A stretch of DNA of 47,052 nucleotides. Origin: Massilia niastensis DSM 21313. GTDB lineage: Bacteria > Pseudomonadota > Gammaproteobacteria > Burkholderiales > Burkholderiaceae_D. A program made the translations under genes and the position numbers. How positions within the stretch are numbered: position 1 is the first letter of the stretch; the number at the start of each line of letters is the position of its first letter. The stretch spans positions 1 to 47,052 of the forward strand of contig NZ_KB908122.1 of NCBI RefSeq assembly GCF_000382345.1, written 5' to 3'. The notes under the pieces are model-generated. The model saw nothing but the letters and a program-made list of their open reading frames with translations, had not been told where the DNA came from and searched no databases. Below are positions 31,141 to 39,248 of this stretch, in pieces.

Positions 31141-31695
31141 TCACTTCTTGTTGGCCGTTTCCGGCGTACCCTTCTTTTCGATGGCGGGCGGGGTGCCGGC
31201 CGGCACCGGCCTGGTCGGCCCCTTCTTCACGTCCTCGCTCGGGCGCGCCGTGCCCAGCTTCTCGCTCTTCACCGGCACGTTGGCGGCGTTCAGCGCCTGC
31301 GGGCTGTGCGGCGCGGCGCCGGTGGCCGGCGCCACCGCCGCGCCGCCTGGCGCCGCGTTGGATGGCGCCGGCGCCGGGATGCCGGCCGCGGCCGGCGTCA
31401 CCCCCGCTGGCGCGGCGCCCGGCGCGGCGGCAGCGGGGGCGGCCGCGATGGCGACCGGCGCGTTCACCTTCCAGCCCTCGCCGGGCGCCTTGGCGCGCCA
31501 GCGCGCGCTGAGCCTGTCCATCGAGGCGGCCAGCAGCTCCTTTTCCTTGGCCGCCTTGGCGTCGGCCTCGGCCTTCTTGGCCGCGGCGGCCTGCTTCTGG
31601 GCCGGGGACGGCGGCGGCAGCGCCGCCCATGCGCCCTGCGCCAGCGCCAGGCCGGCCGCGAGCGCCAGTTTGATTGCCGTAGTCGGTGTCATCAT
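31141..31695 (-). CDS. Pro/Ala-rich periplasmic protein of the formate dehydrogenase operon
   Basis: 184 residues: a signal peptide (IKLALAAGLALAQGAWA), a Lys/Ala helical stretch (AQKQAAAAKKAEADAKAAKEK), a short conserved-looking patch (LLAASMDRLSARWRAKAPGEGWKVN), then a low-complexity Pro/Ala/Gly region and a Lys-rich end. I do not recognise a family. AAGGAG supports the ATG at 31695. Its start overlaps the stop of the upstream lipoprotein gene. The single structured patch may be what matters functionally. Confidence 0.75.
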   Translation of the reverse strand: MMTPTTAIKLALAAGLALAQGAWAALPPPSPAQKQAAAAKKAEADAKAAKEKELLAASMDRLSARWRAKAPGEGWKVNAPVAIAAAPAAAAPGAAPAGVTPAAAGIPAPAPSNAAPGGAAVAPATGAAPHSPQALNAANVPVKSEKLGTARPSEDVKKGPTRPVPAGTPPAIEKKGTPETANKK

Positions 31696-32135
31696 CTGGT
31701 CTCCTTGCTCGGGGCTGCCGGCCCCTGCGGGGAAGCGTTGCTGGCCGGGGCCGTGGGCGTCGGGCCGGCAGCCGGCGTCTTGTTGTCGCCCGACGGCAGC
31801 GTGGTGCCGGCCTGGCCGGCGCTGGCCGGCTGGGTGGTGCCGCTCGACGGGCCCTGGCCGGACTCCTGCACCGTGCCGCCCATGGCGGCGCCGCCGGTGG
31901 TGCCGCCGGAACCGCCGGCGATCCCCGGCGTACCGCCGGCATAGGTGGCGTCGGTGGTGGGACGCGCGCTGCGCGCCAGCACCTCGCCGCTGCTGCCGCC
32001 GCCGGACGTGACCTGGCCCGGGAACTTGGTCTGCAGGACACCGTCGGCGGCCGGCGTGCGGCCGCGGTCGCAGCCGGATGCGAGCAGCGCGAGCGCCGCC
32101 AGGCAGGAGGACATCAGGATGGTGGTCGGTTTCAT
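31692..32135 (-). CDS. Gly/Ser/Thr-rich lipoprotein of the formate dehydrogenase operon
   Basis: 147 residues with a lipoprotein signal peptide ending in LLASGC (lipobox, Cys22). The short N-terminal mature part contains DGVLQTKFPGQVTSGGGSSG; the rest is Gly/Thr/Ser/Pro-rich and probably disordered. Function unknown. It lies 8 nt after the gamma-subunit stop and overlaps the next start by 4 nt. It may anchor or shield a periplasmic component of the complex. Confidence 0.75.
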   Translation of the reverse strand: MKPTTILMSSCLAALALLASGCDRGRTPAADGVLQTKFPGQVTSGGGSSGEVLARSARPTTDATYAGGTPGIAGGSGGTTGGAAMGGTVQESGQGPSSGTTQPASAGQAGTTLPSGDNKTPAAGPTPTAPASNASPQGPAAPSKETR

Positions 32136-32143
32136 GGGCCTCC

Positions 32144-33253
32144 TCACAGCGCTGGACCCGGACGCGCCGGCGTCGGTCGTCCCGGTTCCGGACGCGCCGA
32201 AGGCGGCACGCTGCCCGGTCCCGTGGGCGGCGTGGCGCCGGGAGCGACGCCCGCCTTCACCTGTTCGTACCACAGGGCGTGGTGGGCCCTGGCCCATTCC
32301 TCGTCCACGGTGCCGTGGCGCATCGCCTCGTAGGCGCCGGGGGTGCCCCAGGTGCCGATGTAGATGTGGCCCATCGACGCCACGATGAACAGGGTGGCGG
32401 CGCCGAGGTGCAGGTAGTTCGTCATCTGCATGAGGTAGCGGGTCTGGCCGAAGTTGACGAAGTTGAGGACCAGGCCGGTGATCGACATGATCAGGCCGAG
32501 CAGGATCACGCCCCCCCAGAACCAGGCCTTTTCGCCGGCATTGAAGAAGCCCGCCGGGACGTGCTTGTGCGACACCAGGCCGCCGCCCTGCTTGACCCAT
32601 TGCCAGTCGGTGCGGTTGAAGAAGTTGCGGCGCACGAAGGTGAAGAACATCAGCAGGGTGCAGACGATGAACAGCGGCCCCACGAAGTTGTGCAGGTACT
32701 TGGAGATGATCGCCACCCACGAGAACAGGTCGTGCCCCATCCACGGCAGCATGATCTTCTTGCCGAACAGGAGGATGATGCCGGTGACGGCCAGCGCGAT
32801 GAAGGCGAAGGCGGTCACCCAGTGAATCTGCCGCTCCCAGCGGTTGAAGCGCTGCAGCTTGCGTCCGGAGCGCGCTTCCTCGCGCGCCGGTCCCACGGTC
32901 TTGTAGAACACGAAGATCAGCAGCGGCACCACCAGCAGCAGGGTGCCGGCGATCGAGGCCAGCGGCCCGTTGCGCAGGTGGCGCCAGGTATTGCCGCCGC
33001 GCTGGACGATGACGTTGGCCTCGTTGCTGCCGTACTGGCCGAGGAAGTGGCGGTCCATGTGGACCCGGCCCGAGGCGGCGCTGCCATAGCCGGGATCGCG
33101 CACCCGCGAGTCGGCCTCGAGCTGCAGCATGGTCTGTTCTTCCGCATAGGCGGGCTTGGCTTCCTTGTTCGGCACGCCGGCCCAGGCCGACGGCAGCAGC
33201 AGCGCCACCGCCAGCAGCAGGATGACGCGCAGGGCTATCAGGTTCGCTCGCAT
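32144..33253 (-). CDS. Formate dehydrogenase gamma subunit (membrane cytochrome b)
   Basis: 369 residues. A cleavable signal peptide (ALRVILLLAVALLLPSAWA) is followed by a periplasmic segment, then about four to five membrane helices. His residues in RWERQIHWVTAFAFIALAVTG, SKYLHNFVGP and MGHIYIGTW are typical cytochrome b556 heme ligands. It passes electrons from the iron-sulfur beta subunit to quinone. The C-terminal 40 residues are Pro-rich. GAGGAGGAG supports the start at 33253; a longer frame to 33343 is not needed. It lies 13 nt after the small lipoprotein gene. Confidence 0.93.
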   Translation of the reverse strand: MRANLIALRVILLLAVALLLPSAWAGVPNKEAKPAYAEEQTMLQLEADSRVRDPGYGSAASGRVHMDRHFLGQYGSNEANVIVQRGGNTWRHLRNGPLASIAGTLLLVVPLLIFVFYKTVGPAREEARSGRKLQRFNRWERQIHWVTAFAFIALAVTGIILLFGKKIMLPWMGHDLFSWVAIISKYLHNFVGPLFIVCTLLMFFTFVRRNFFNRTDWQWVKQGGGLVSHKHVPAGFFNAGEKAWFWGGVILLGLIMSITGLVLNFVNFGQTRYLMQMTNYLHLGAATLFIVASMGHIYIGTWGTPGAYEAMRHGTVDEEWARAHHALWYEQVKAGVAPGATPPTGPGSVPPSARPEPGRPTPARPGPAL

Positions 33254-33266
33254 GGTCGGCTCCTCC

Positions 33267-33485
33267 TCAAGGGTTGGACCGGTTGTACTCGTTCTGCCTG
33301 TTGTTGCGGTTGGCGATCGTCGCCCACCACGCCAGCCGGTCATTGTGGAAGCGGGTCTGGTAGGGACGGTGGTCTTCCTTGCCCGCGTACTCGCCCCGCA
33401 CCCACTCCGGATGCTGGTCCACCTCGAGGCAGCCGGCCAGCAGCATGAGCGGCAGCGCGGCGATGCAGCACTTGAGCCGTCTCAT
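33267..33485 (-). CDS. Small lipoprotein of the formate dehydrogenase operon
   Basis: 72 residues with a lipobox (LMLLAGC, Cys19). The mature part is about 54 residues, polar and rich in Trp, Arg and Asn (HPEWVRGEYAGKEDHRPYQ, then a short NRNNRQNEYNRSNP end). It is inserted between the beta and gamma subunit genes, with its start overlapping the beta stop (ATGA) and a 13-nt gap to gamma. This placement suggests a structural or assembly role in the periplasmic enzyme complex. I do not know a named family. Confidence 0.8.
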   Translation of the reverse strand: MRRLKCCIAALPLMLLAGCLEVDQHPEWVRGEYAGKEDHRPYQTRFHNDRLAWWATIANRNNRQNEYNRSNP

Positions 33486-34165
33486 GTCGGGATCCTCCCG
33501 CCGCCGTTCTGGAAGTCGTTCGGCACCTGGTTCTCGCGCGGCAGGTCGCCCTTGGCCTTCACTTCACCGCCGCGCTTGGGCCTGCCGTAGGCGATCTTCC
33601 AGCCCCACAGTTCCGGACCATAGCCGCGGGTCTCGACGCGCTGGCGGTAGATGTCGGCGATGATCTCGGCGTCGCCGCCCAGCAGCGCCTTGGTGCCGCA
33701 CATCTCGGCGCAGGCCGGCAGCTTGCCTTCGGCGATGCGGTTGCGGCCATACTTCTTGAACTCGGCCTCCGAGGTGTCCGGTTCCGGCCCGCCGGCGCAG
33801 AAGGTGCACTTGTCCATCTTGCCGCGGTGGTTGAACAGGCCGGTTTCCGGGAACTGCGGCGCCCCGAACGGACAGGCCAGGAAGCAGTAGCCGCAGCCGA
33901 TGCACTGGTCCTTGCTGTGCAGGACGATGCCGTCCTCGGTGTGGTAGATGCAGTTGGTCGGGCACACCGCCAGGCAAGGGGCGTCGGTGCAGTGCATGCA
34001 GGCCACGGACACCGAGCGCTCGCCCGGGACGCCGTCGTTGATGGTCACCACGCGGCGGCGGTTCACGCCCCACGGGGTTTCGTGCTCGTTCTTGCATGCG
34101 GTAACGCAGCCGTTGCAGTCGATGCAGCGCTCGGTATCGCAAATGAACTTCATCCTAGCAGCCAT
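33482..34165 (-). CDS. fdh3B: Formate dehydrogenase beta subunit (FDH3-type iron-sulfur protein)
   Basis: 227 residues with four ferredoxin-like Cys sets (CIDCNGCVTACKNEH, CMHCTDAPCLAVCP, CIGCGYCFLACPFGAP and CTFC with CAEMCG), expected to hold four [4Fe-4S] clusters linking the alpha-subunit molybdenum site to the cytochrome b. It lacks the C-terminal membrane helix of FdnH-like subunits, as in FDH3-type enzymes. It probably crosses the membrane with the Tat-exported alpha subunit. It starts 27 nt after the alpha-subunit stop. Confidence 0.94.
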   Translation of the reverse strand: MAARMKFICDTERCIDCNGCVTACKNEHETPWGVNRRRVVTINDGVPGERSVSVACMHCTDAPCLAVCPTNCIYHTEDGIVLHSKDQCIGCGYCFLACPFGAPQFPETGLFNHRGKMDKCTFCAGGPEPDTSEAEFKKYGRNRIAEGKLPACAEMCGTKALLGGDAEIIADIYRQRVETRGYGPELWGWKIAYGRPKRGGEVKAKGDLPRENQVPNDFQNGGGRIPT

Positions 34166-34192
34166 GCCAGTCTCCTCCGTCTTGTCGGCTCG

Positions 34193-37015
34193 TCAGGCGC
34201 GCACCACGCGGCACAGCGATACCTTGGTTTCCTGCATCATCGTCACGGCGTCGTAGCCATAGGTCCAGCCCGTGTTGCAGGCCTCGCCGCGCACCGTCGG
34301 CGCCGAGCCTTCGGGGTAGTTGCGCTCCTGGTCCTCGCCCATCCACCAGCCGCCGAAGTGGAAGGGCATCCAGACCAGGCCGATCGGCACCCGCTCGGTC
34401 ACCATCGCCATCATCTTCAGGCGGGCGCCGGTCGGGGTCTCGACCCAGACGTAGTCGCCGACCCTGGCCTTGATCTGGACTGCGTCGTGCGGATTGATCT
34501 CGACGAACATGTTCTGCTGCAGCTCGGCGAGCCAGGGATTCGAGCGGGTCTCGTCGCCGCCGCCCTCGTACTCGACCAGGCGGCCGGAGGTCATGATCAG
34601 CGGGAAGTCCTTCGAGTAGTCGACCGCCTGCACCGACTTGTACAGGGTCGGCAGGCGCCAGAAGGCGGCCTTGTCGTCGTAGGTCGGGTACCTGGCGACC
34701 AGGTCGCGGCGCGGCGAGGACAGCGGTTCGCGGTGGACGGGAACCGGATCCGGGAAATTCCAGACGTTGCAGCGCGCCCGCGCATTGCCGAAGGGCGAGC
34801 AGCCGTGCGAGATGACGACCCGGATGATGCCGCCCGACTGGTCGGTCTTCCAGTTCTTGCCCTCGGCCATGGCCTGTTCCTGGGGCGTGAGCTCGCTCCA
34901 CCAGCCCAGCTTCTTCAGGAACACATGGTCGAATTCCGGGTAGCCGGTGTCGAGCTGGCTGTCCTTGTTGGTCGAACCGTCGCCCGCCAGCAGGCTCGCG
35001 CCGTTGTGCTCGACGCCCCAGTTGGCGCGGAAGGCCAGCCCGCCCTCGGCCACGCTCTTGTTCAGGTCGTACAGGATGGGCGTGCCCGGGTGCTTCAGTT
35101 CCGGGGTGCCCCAGCACGGCCACGGCAGTCCGTAGTAGTCGCCCTTGCACGGACCGGAATCGGCGCGCATGGTGGTCGGGTTGAAGGTGTGCTTGTTCTC
35201 CATGTGGAGCTTGAGGCGCTCCGGCGAGCAGCCGGTGTAGCCGATGGTCCAGCAGGAACGGTTGATCTCGCGCAGGATGTCCTCGATCACCGGTTCGTTG
35301 TGCACGACCTTGATGTTCTTGCACAGCTCGTTGGCGAAGCCGAGCTTGCGCGCGAACAGGTACATGATCTCGTGGTCGGTCTTGCACTCGAAGATGGGCG
35401 CGATGACCCGCTCGCGCCACTGGATCGAGCGGTTCGACGAGGTGCACGAGCCCTGGGTCTCGAACTGCGTCGCCGCCGGCAGCAGGTAGACCCCGTCGGT
35501 GCGGCCGTGCATGGCCGCCGTCATGCTCGGATACGGGTCGACCACGACCAGCATGTCGAGCTTCTGCATCGCCGCCTTCATGTCCGGCAGGCGCATCTGG
35601 CTGTTGGGGGCGTGGCCCCAGTAGATCACGGCGCGCAGGTTGCTCGGCTGGTCGACGAACTCGTTCTTCTCGCTGACCGCGTCGAACCAGCGCGACACCG
35701 TGATGCCGGGCTTTTCCATCAGCTCCTTGGAGCCGTAGCGCGACAGGATCCAGTTGTAGTCGACGCCCCAGACCGAGGCGAAGTGCTTCCAGGCACCCTC
35801 GGCCAGGCCGTAGTAGCCCGGCAGCGACTCGCCGTTCGGGCCGACGTCGGTGGCGCCCTGCACGTTGTCGTGGCCGCGGTAGATGTTGGCGCCGCCGCCC
35901 GCGACGCCGATGTTGCCCAGCGCCAGCTGCAGGATCGAGAGCGCGCGCACGTTGGCGGTGCCGACGTGGTGCTGGGTGATGCCCATGCACCAGACCACCG
36001 AGGACGGACGGTTCTTGGCCAGCATCTCGGCGGCCATGCGCACCGAGGCCTCGGGCACGCCGGTGACGTCGGACACCTTGTCGGGCGTCCATTTCGCGAC
36101 TTCCTTGCGCACCTCGTCCATGCCGTAGGTGCGCTCCTCGATGTACTTCTTGTCTTCCCAGCCGTTGTTAAAGATGTGCCACAGCATGCCCCACACCAGC
36201 GGGATGTCGGTGCCCGGGCGCACCCGCACGTAATGGTGGGCGAAGCGCGCGGTGCGCGTGAAGCGCGGGTCGATCACGATCATCTTCGCGCCCAGTTCCT
36301 TGGCGTGCAGGAAGTGCAGCATCGAGATCGGGTGCGCCTCGGCCGGGTTGGAGCCGATGAACATCACCGCCTTGCTGTGATGCAAGTCGTTGAACGAGTT
36401 CGTCATCGCGCCGTAGCCGAAGGTCTGGGCCACGCCCGCGACCGTGGTCGAGTGGCAGATGCGCGCCTGGTGGTCGCAGTTGTTCGAGCCCCAGAACGAT
36501 ACCCATTTGCGCAGCAGGTAGGACTGCTCGTTGTTGTGCTTCGAGCTGCCGATCAGCATCAGCGCATCGGGTCCCGCCTGCTGGCGCAGTTGCAGCAGCT
36601 TGTCGCCGATCTCGTTGATCGCCTGGTCCCAGGAAATGCGCTGGTACTTGCCGCCCACCAGCTTCATCGGATAGCGCAGGCGGTGCTCGCCGAAGGCGTG
36701 TTCGCGCACCGAGGCGCCCTTGGCGCAGTGCGCGCCCATGTTGATGGGCGAATCGAAGGCCGCTTCCTGGCGCACCCAGACGCCGTTGGCGACCACCGCG
36801 TCCACCGAGCAGCCCACCGAGCAGTGGGTGCAGATGGTGCGCTTGATCTCGGTCGGCACCGGGGCGCCGGCGACCGGGTCGGAGGCGCCGGCCGATTCGA
36901 TCACGTTCAGCGGCAGGTGCCGCGCCAGCGCGCCGGCGCCGACGGCCACGCCGGCCCCGACCAGGAAGCGCCGACGCTTCAGGCCGCTGTCGCGTGTCGT
37001 TTTGACGAGGGACAT
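34193..37015 (-). CDS. Formate dehydrogenase alpha (catalytic) subunit
   Basis: A 940-residue bis-MGD enzyme that oxidises formate to CO2. The Tat signal LKRRRFLVGAGVAVGAG (about 12-28) places it in the periplasm. The [4Fe-4S] site is C62-x2-C65-x3-C69 and C97. ARICHSTTVAGVAQ places Cys187 as the likely Mo/W ligand, in the position where some enzymes use selenocysteine, with His188 next to it as in formate dehydrogenases. The C-terminal MGD-binding domain is complete. AAGGAGGAG precedes ATG 37015, so the longer open frame upstream is ignored. It is 19 nt after the Tat-target gene. Confidence 0.95.
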   Translation of the reverse strand: MSLVKTTRDSGLKRRRFLVGAGVAVGAGALARHLPLNVIESAGASDPVAGAPVPTEIKRTICTHCSVGCSVDAVVANGVWVRQEAAFDSPINMGAHCAKGASVREHAFGEHRLRYPMKLVGGKYQRISWDQAINEIGDKLLQLRQQAGPDALMLIGSSKHNNEQSYLLRKWVSFWGSNNCDHQARICHSTTVAGVAQTFGYGAMTNSFNDLHHSKAVMFIGSNPAEAHPISMLHFLHAKELGAKMIVIDPRFTRTARFAHHYVRVRPGTDIPLVWGMLWHIFNNGWEDKKYIEERTYGMDEVRKEVAKWTPDKVSDVTGVPEASVRMAAEMLAKNRPSSVVWCMGITQHHVGTANVRALSILQLALGNIGVAGGGANIYRGHDNVQGATDVGPNGESLPGYYGLAEGAWKHFASVWGVDYNWILSRYGSKELMEKPGITVSRWFDAVSEKNEFVDQPSNLRAVIYWGHAPNSQMRLPDMKAAMQKLDMLVVVDPYPSMTAAMHGRTDGVYLLPAATQFETQGSCTSSNRSIQWRERVIAPIFECKTDHEIMYLFARKLGFANELCKNIKVVHNEPVIEDILREINRSCWTIGYTGCSPERLKLHMENKHTFNPTTMRADSGPCKGDYYGLPWPCWGTPELKHPGTPILYDLNKSVAEGGLAFRANWGVEHNGASLLAGDGSTNKDSQLDTGYPEFDHVFLKKLGWWSELTPQEQAMAEGKNWKTDQSGGIIRVVISHGCSPFGNARARCNVWNFPDPVPVHREPLSSPRRDLVARYPTYDDKAAFWRLPTLYKSVQAVDYSKDFPLIMTSGRLVEYEGGGDETRSNPWLAELQQNMFVEINPHDAVQIKARVGDYVWVETPTGARLKMMAMVTERVPIGLVWMPFHFGGWWMGEDQERNYPEGSAPTVRGEACNTGWTYGYDAVTMMQETKVSLCRVVRA

Positions 37016-37034
37016 GTGCTCCTCCTTTATACGC

Positions 37035-37319
37035 TCACCAGTAGGCGGCGCTCTGATAGTAACGACGGATGTGGTCGGTTTCGTGGTAGCCGCGCTTGGC
37101 TTGCGGATCGGCCGGGGCCGGCGCCGGTGCGGGCGCCTCGGCCGCCTGGCCACGGCCGGCGACCACGGCCAGCGCCCCGAGGGGCGCCGCCTTCAGGAAG
37201 CTGCGCCGGGCGGCGTCGGGTTTGCCCTGCGGCGCGGCGCTCGCTGTCACTGACGTGCCGGTCGCTTCCGGCAGTTGCGGATGCTGGTCCATGCGTGTTG
37301 CCTCATCATAGTTAGTCAT
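37035..37319 (-). CDS. Formate dehydrogenase-region Tat-target small protein
   Basis: 94 residues with ARRSFLKAAPLGALAVVAG, a Tat-type motif, in the middle, and a C-terminus KRGYHETDHIRRYYQSAAYW characteristic of the small protein found upstream of FDH3-type formate dehydrogenases. It is probably a small exported or anchored partner. ATG 37319 has GGGAGGAG upstream; ATG 37292 is possible but less well placed. The start overlaps the end of the chaperone gene by 8 nt. Confidence 0.85.
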   Translation of the reverse strand: MTNYDEATRMDQHPQLPEATGTSVTASAAPQGKPDAARRSFLKAAPLGALAVVAGRGQAAEAPAPAPAPADPQAKRGYHETDHIRRYYQSAAYW

Positions 37320-37983
37320 CGGTCTCCTCCCCTACCACGAAGGCCTCGGCCTCGATGGCCAGGAAGGCCCCGGCCAGCCTTGCCACCAGCCGGTAGTAAT
37401 TGGCGCCCTCGGCGGCCGCGATGTCGGCCACGCCACGCGCATACCAGGGCCCGATATGGGCCTCGAAAAACTGTTGCTGCCGCGCCAGCGGCTGGCGCGC
37501 GATACCCGGGCCGCCCGCGATCAGGACCCGCATGGTTTCGCACAGCGCCCCCAGGTGGTCCTCGAACTCGCCCACGCCGCCCACGCGCGCCAGCTTCAGG
37601 TGCGCCAGGTCGGCGCGCAGCGCGGCCAGCGGAGCGTCGTTCATGAAGCCGGACAGGTAGCGCGAAGCGTAGGGATTGACGGGCGGCGTGCCGATGCTGA
37701 TGAACAGCGCGTCGAATTCGTCGGCCACCGCCTGCGGGTCCATCACGCCGGAGGCCAGGGTGAGCTGTTCCCAAGCCTGTTCCAGCGCCAGGTCCTCGCC
37801 TTGCGCGAGGATCGGATCGGATGCGGCAAGCGCTTCCAGCAGCCCGGCGTCGGGAGGCGCCAGAAGCAGCCTTGACAGCAATGCGTACAGGTCGGCGCGG
37901 GCCTGCTCCTCGCCACTCAGGGGCAGGGCCAATCTTGCGCCTGCGCTAGGTCGACCGTTGACAGGCGCGCTCTGTTGAGTCAC
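37312..37983 (-). CDS. TorD/DmsD-family molybdoenzyme chaperone
   Basis: 223 residues from a GTG start with AGGAG upstream. Helical family pattern: ARADLYALLSRLLLAPPD near the N-terminus, the signature NPYASRYLSGFMNDAPL, EFEDHLGALCETM, and QQQFFEAHIGPWYARG. TorD-like proteins bind the Tat signal and protect the apo-enzyme during cofactor insertion; the client here is most likely the alpha subunit two genes downstream. It is the first gene of the formate dehydrogenase operon. Confidence 0.92.
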   Translation of the reverse strand: MTQQSAPVNGRPSAGARLALPLSGEEQARADLYALLSRLLLAPPDAGLLEALAASDPILAQGEDLALEQAWEQLTLASGVMDPQAVADEFDALFISIGTPPVNPYASRYLSGFMNDAPLAALRADLAHLKLARVGGVGEFEDHLGALCETMRVLIAGGPGIARQPLARQQQFFEAHIGPWYARGVADIAAAEGANYYRLVARLAGAFLAIEAEAFVVGEETDD

Positions 37984-38059
37984 TGTGCTGCTCTCCTGAT
38001 AGCAAAGGTTGTTGGAAAGTGTATTCTTCTAAAGTCATAGGCCGCGCACAATTGCTGCA

Positions 38060-38227
38060 TCAACGCATCCCCGCCGCATGCATGATCACCCGGATGAGGA
38101 AGGCCATGATCGACAGGGTCACCACGCCGCCCGCCCAGAGCACCAGCATCCAGCCGATCCGGCGCAGCCATTCGCGCGGGCCGATGGCGCGCGCACCGCG
38201 TTTTGCTTCCTTCCGTGGCGCGTTCAT
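38060..38227 (-). CDS. DUF2474 small subunit of cytochrome bd (CydX-like)
   Basis: A 55-residue protein: a basic N-terminus (MNAPRKEAKRGARAIGPREW) and one membrane helix (GWMLVLWAGGVVTLSIMAFL). Its start overlaps the cydB stop (ATGA at 38227). DUF2474 proteins sit in this position behind CIO-type oxidases and are thought to resemble CydX in stabilising the complex. A Trp-rich helix and single span fit this role. It is the last gene before the formate dehydrogenase operon, 76 nt away. Confidence 0.85.
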   Translation of the reverse strand: MNAPRKEAKRGARAIGPREWLRRIGWMLVLWAGGVVTLSIMAFLIRVIMHAAGMR

Positions 38228-39246
38228 CAGTGGTACCCCGCGTCGGCTTTGACCTTGCCCCGGAACACCCAGTAGGACCAGGCCGTATACATCAGGATGA
38301 TCGGCAGGATGAACAGCGTGCCCACCAGCGCGAAGCCCTGGCTGGCCGGCGGCGAGGCGGCTTCCCAGATGCTGATCGCGGGCGGCACGATGTGCGGCCA
38401 GATGCTGATCGCCATGCCGCTATAGCCGAGGAAGATCAGCCCCAGCGCCAGCACGAAGGGCAATCGGAACGGCACGCGCGTGGCGTTCCGGCTGAGCGAA
38501 CGCAGCATCAGCACCAGGCAGGCCAGCACCAGTATCGGCACCGGGGCCAGCAGCACGATGTTCGGGAAGCTGAACCAGCGGTCGGCCACCGCCGGGTCGC
38601 GCAGCGGGGTCCAGATGCTGATCACCACGATCGCGCCCAGCAGCAGCAGGGTGAACGGCCGCGCGACCTGGACCATGCGCGCGTGCAGCTCGCCCTCGGT
38701 CTTCATGATCAGCCAGGTCGCGCCCAGCAGCGTGTAGGCGATCATGACGCCCACCCCGGCCAGCAGCGGGAACGGCGCGATCCAGTCGAGCGGGCCGCCG
38801 GCATAGCTGCGCCCGGACACCGCGATGCCGTCCAGGAAGGCGCCCAGCGACACCCCCTGGAAGAAGGCCGCCACCACCGAGCCGCCGATGAAGGCCTTGT
38901 CCCACAGGTGGCGCTCATGCTCCTTGGCCTTGAAGCGGAACTCGAAGGCCACGCCGCGGAACACCAGCCCGACCAGCATGAAGATCAGCGGCAGGTAGAG
39001 CCCCGACAGGATGATCGCGTAGGCGACCGGGAAGGCGGCCAGCAGCCCTTCCCCGCCCAGCACCAGCCAGGTCTCGTTGCCGTCCCAGACCGGGGCCACC
39101 GTGTTCATCATGGTGTCGCGGTCGCGCTTCTTGGGTGTGAAGGGGAACAGCATGCCGATCCCGAGGTCGAAGCCGTCCAGCAGCACGTACATGAAGACGG
39201 CGAAGAAGATGATGACTGCCCAGATGATGGAAGTGTCGATCCCCAT
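38227..39246 (-). CDS. cydB: Cytochrome bd ubiquinol oxidase subunit II
   Basis: 339 residues with about eight to nine membrane helices. The N-terminus WAVIIFFAVFMYVLLDGFDLG and the motifs WDGNETWLVLGGEGLLAAFP and RGVAFEFRFK are diagnostic of CydB/CioB. GAGGAG precedes ATG 39246, which is directly after the subunit I stop; the larger frame above is a read-through shadow. It supports subunit I in quinol oxidation and oxygen reduction. Confidence 0.95.
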   Translation of the reverse strand: MGIDTSIIWAVIIFFAVFMYVLLDGFDLGIGMLFPFTPKKRDRDTMMNTVAPVWDGNETWLVLGGEGLLAAFPVAYAIILSGLYLPLIFMLVGLVFRGVAFEFRFKAKEHERHLWDKAFIGGSVVAAFFQGVSLGAFLDGIAVSGRSYAGGPLDWIAPFPLLAGVGVMIAYTLLGATWLIMKTEGELHARMVQVARPFTLLLLGAIVVISIWTPLRDPAVADRWFSFPNIVLLAPVPILVLACLVLMLRSLSRNATRVPFRLPFVLALGLIFLGYSGMAISIWPHIVPPAISIWEAASPPASQGFALVGTLFILPIILMYTAWSYWVFRGKVKADAGYH

Positions 39247-39248
39247 GC

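Noticed and set aside
31141..31695. Possible TonB-like or TolA-like identity for the Pro/Ala-rich periplasmic protein
   Set aside because: It has a cleavable signal rather than an anchor and lacks any TonB/TolA C-terminal domain.
33827..37315. Very long rightward open frame (1162 codons) opposite the formate dehydrogenase genes
   Set aside because: Arg/His/Gln/Val-rich mirror frame typical of high-GC DNA. The opposite strand encodes clear alpha and beta subunits with all cofactor motifs.
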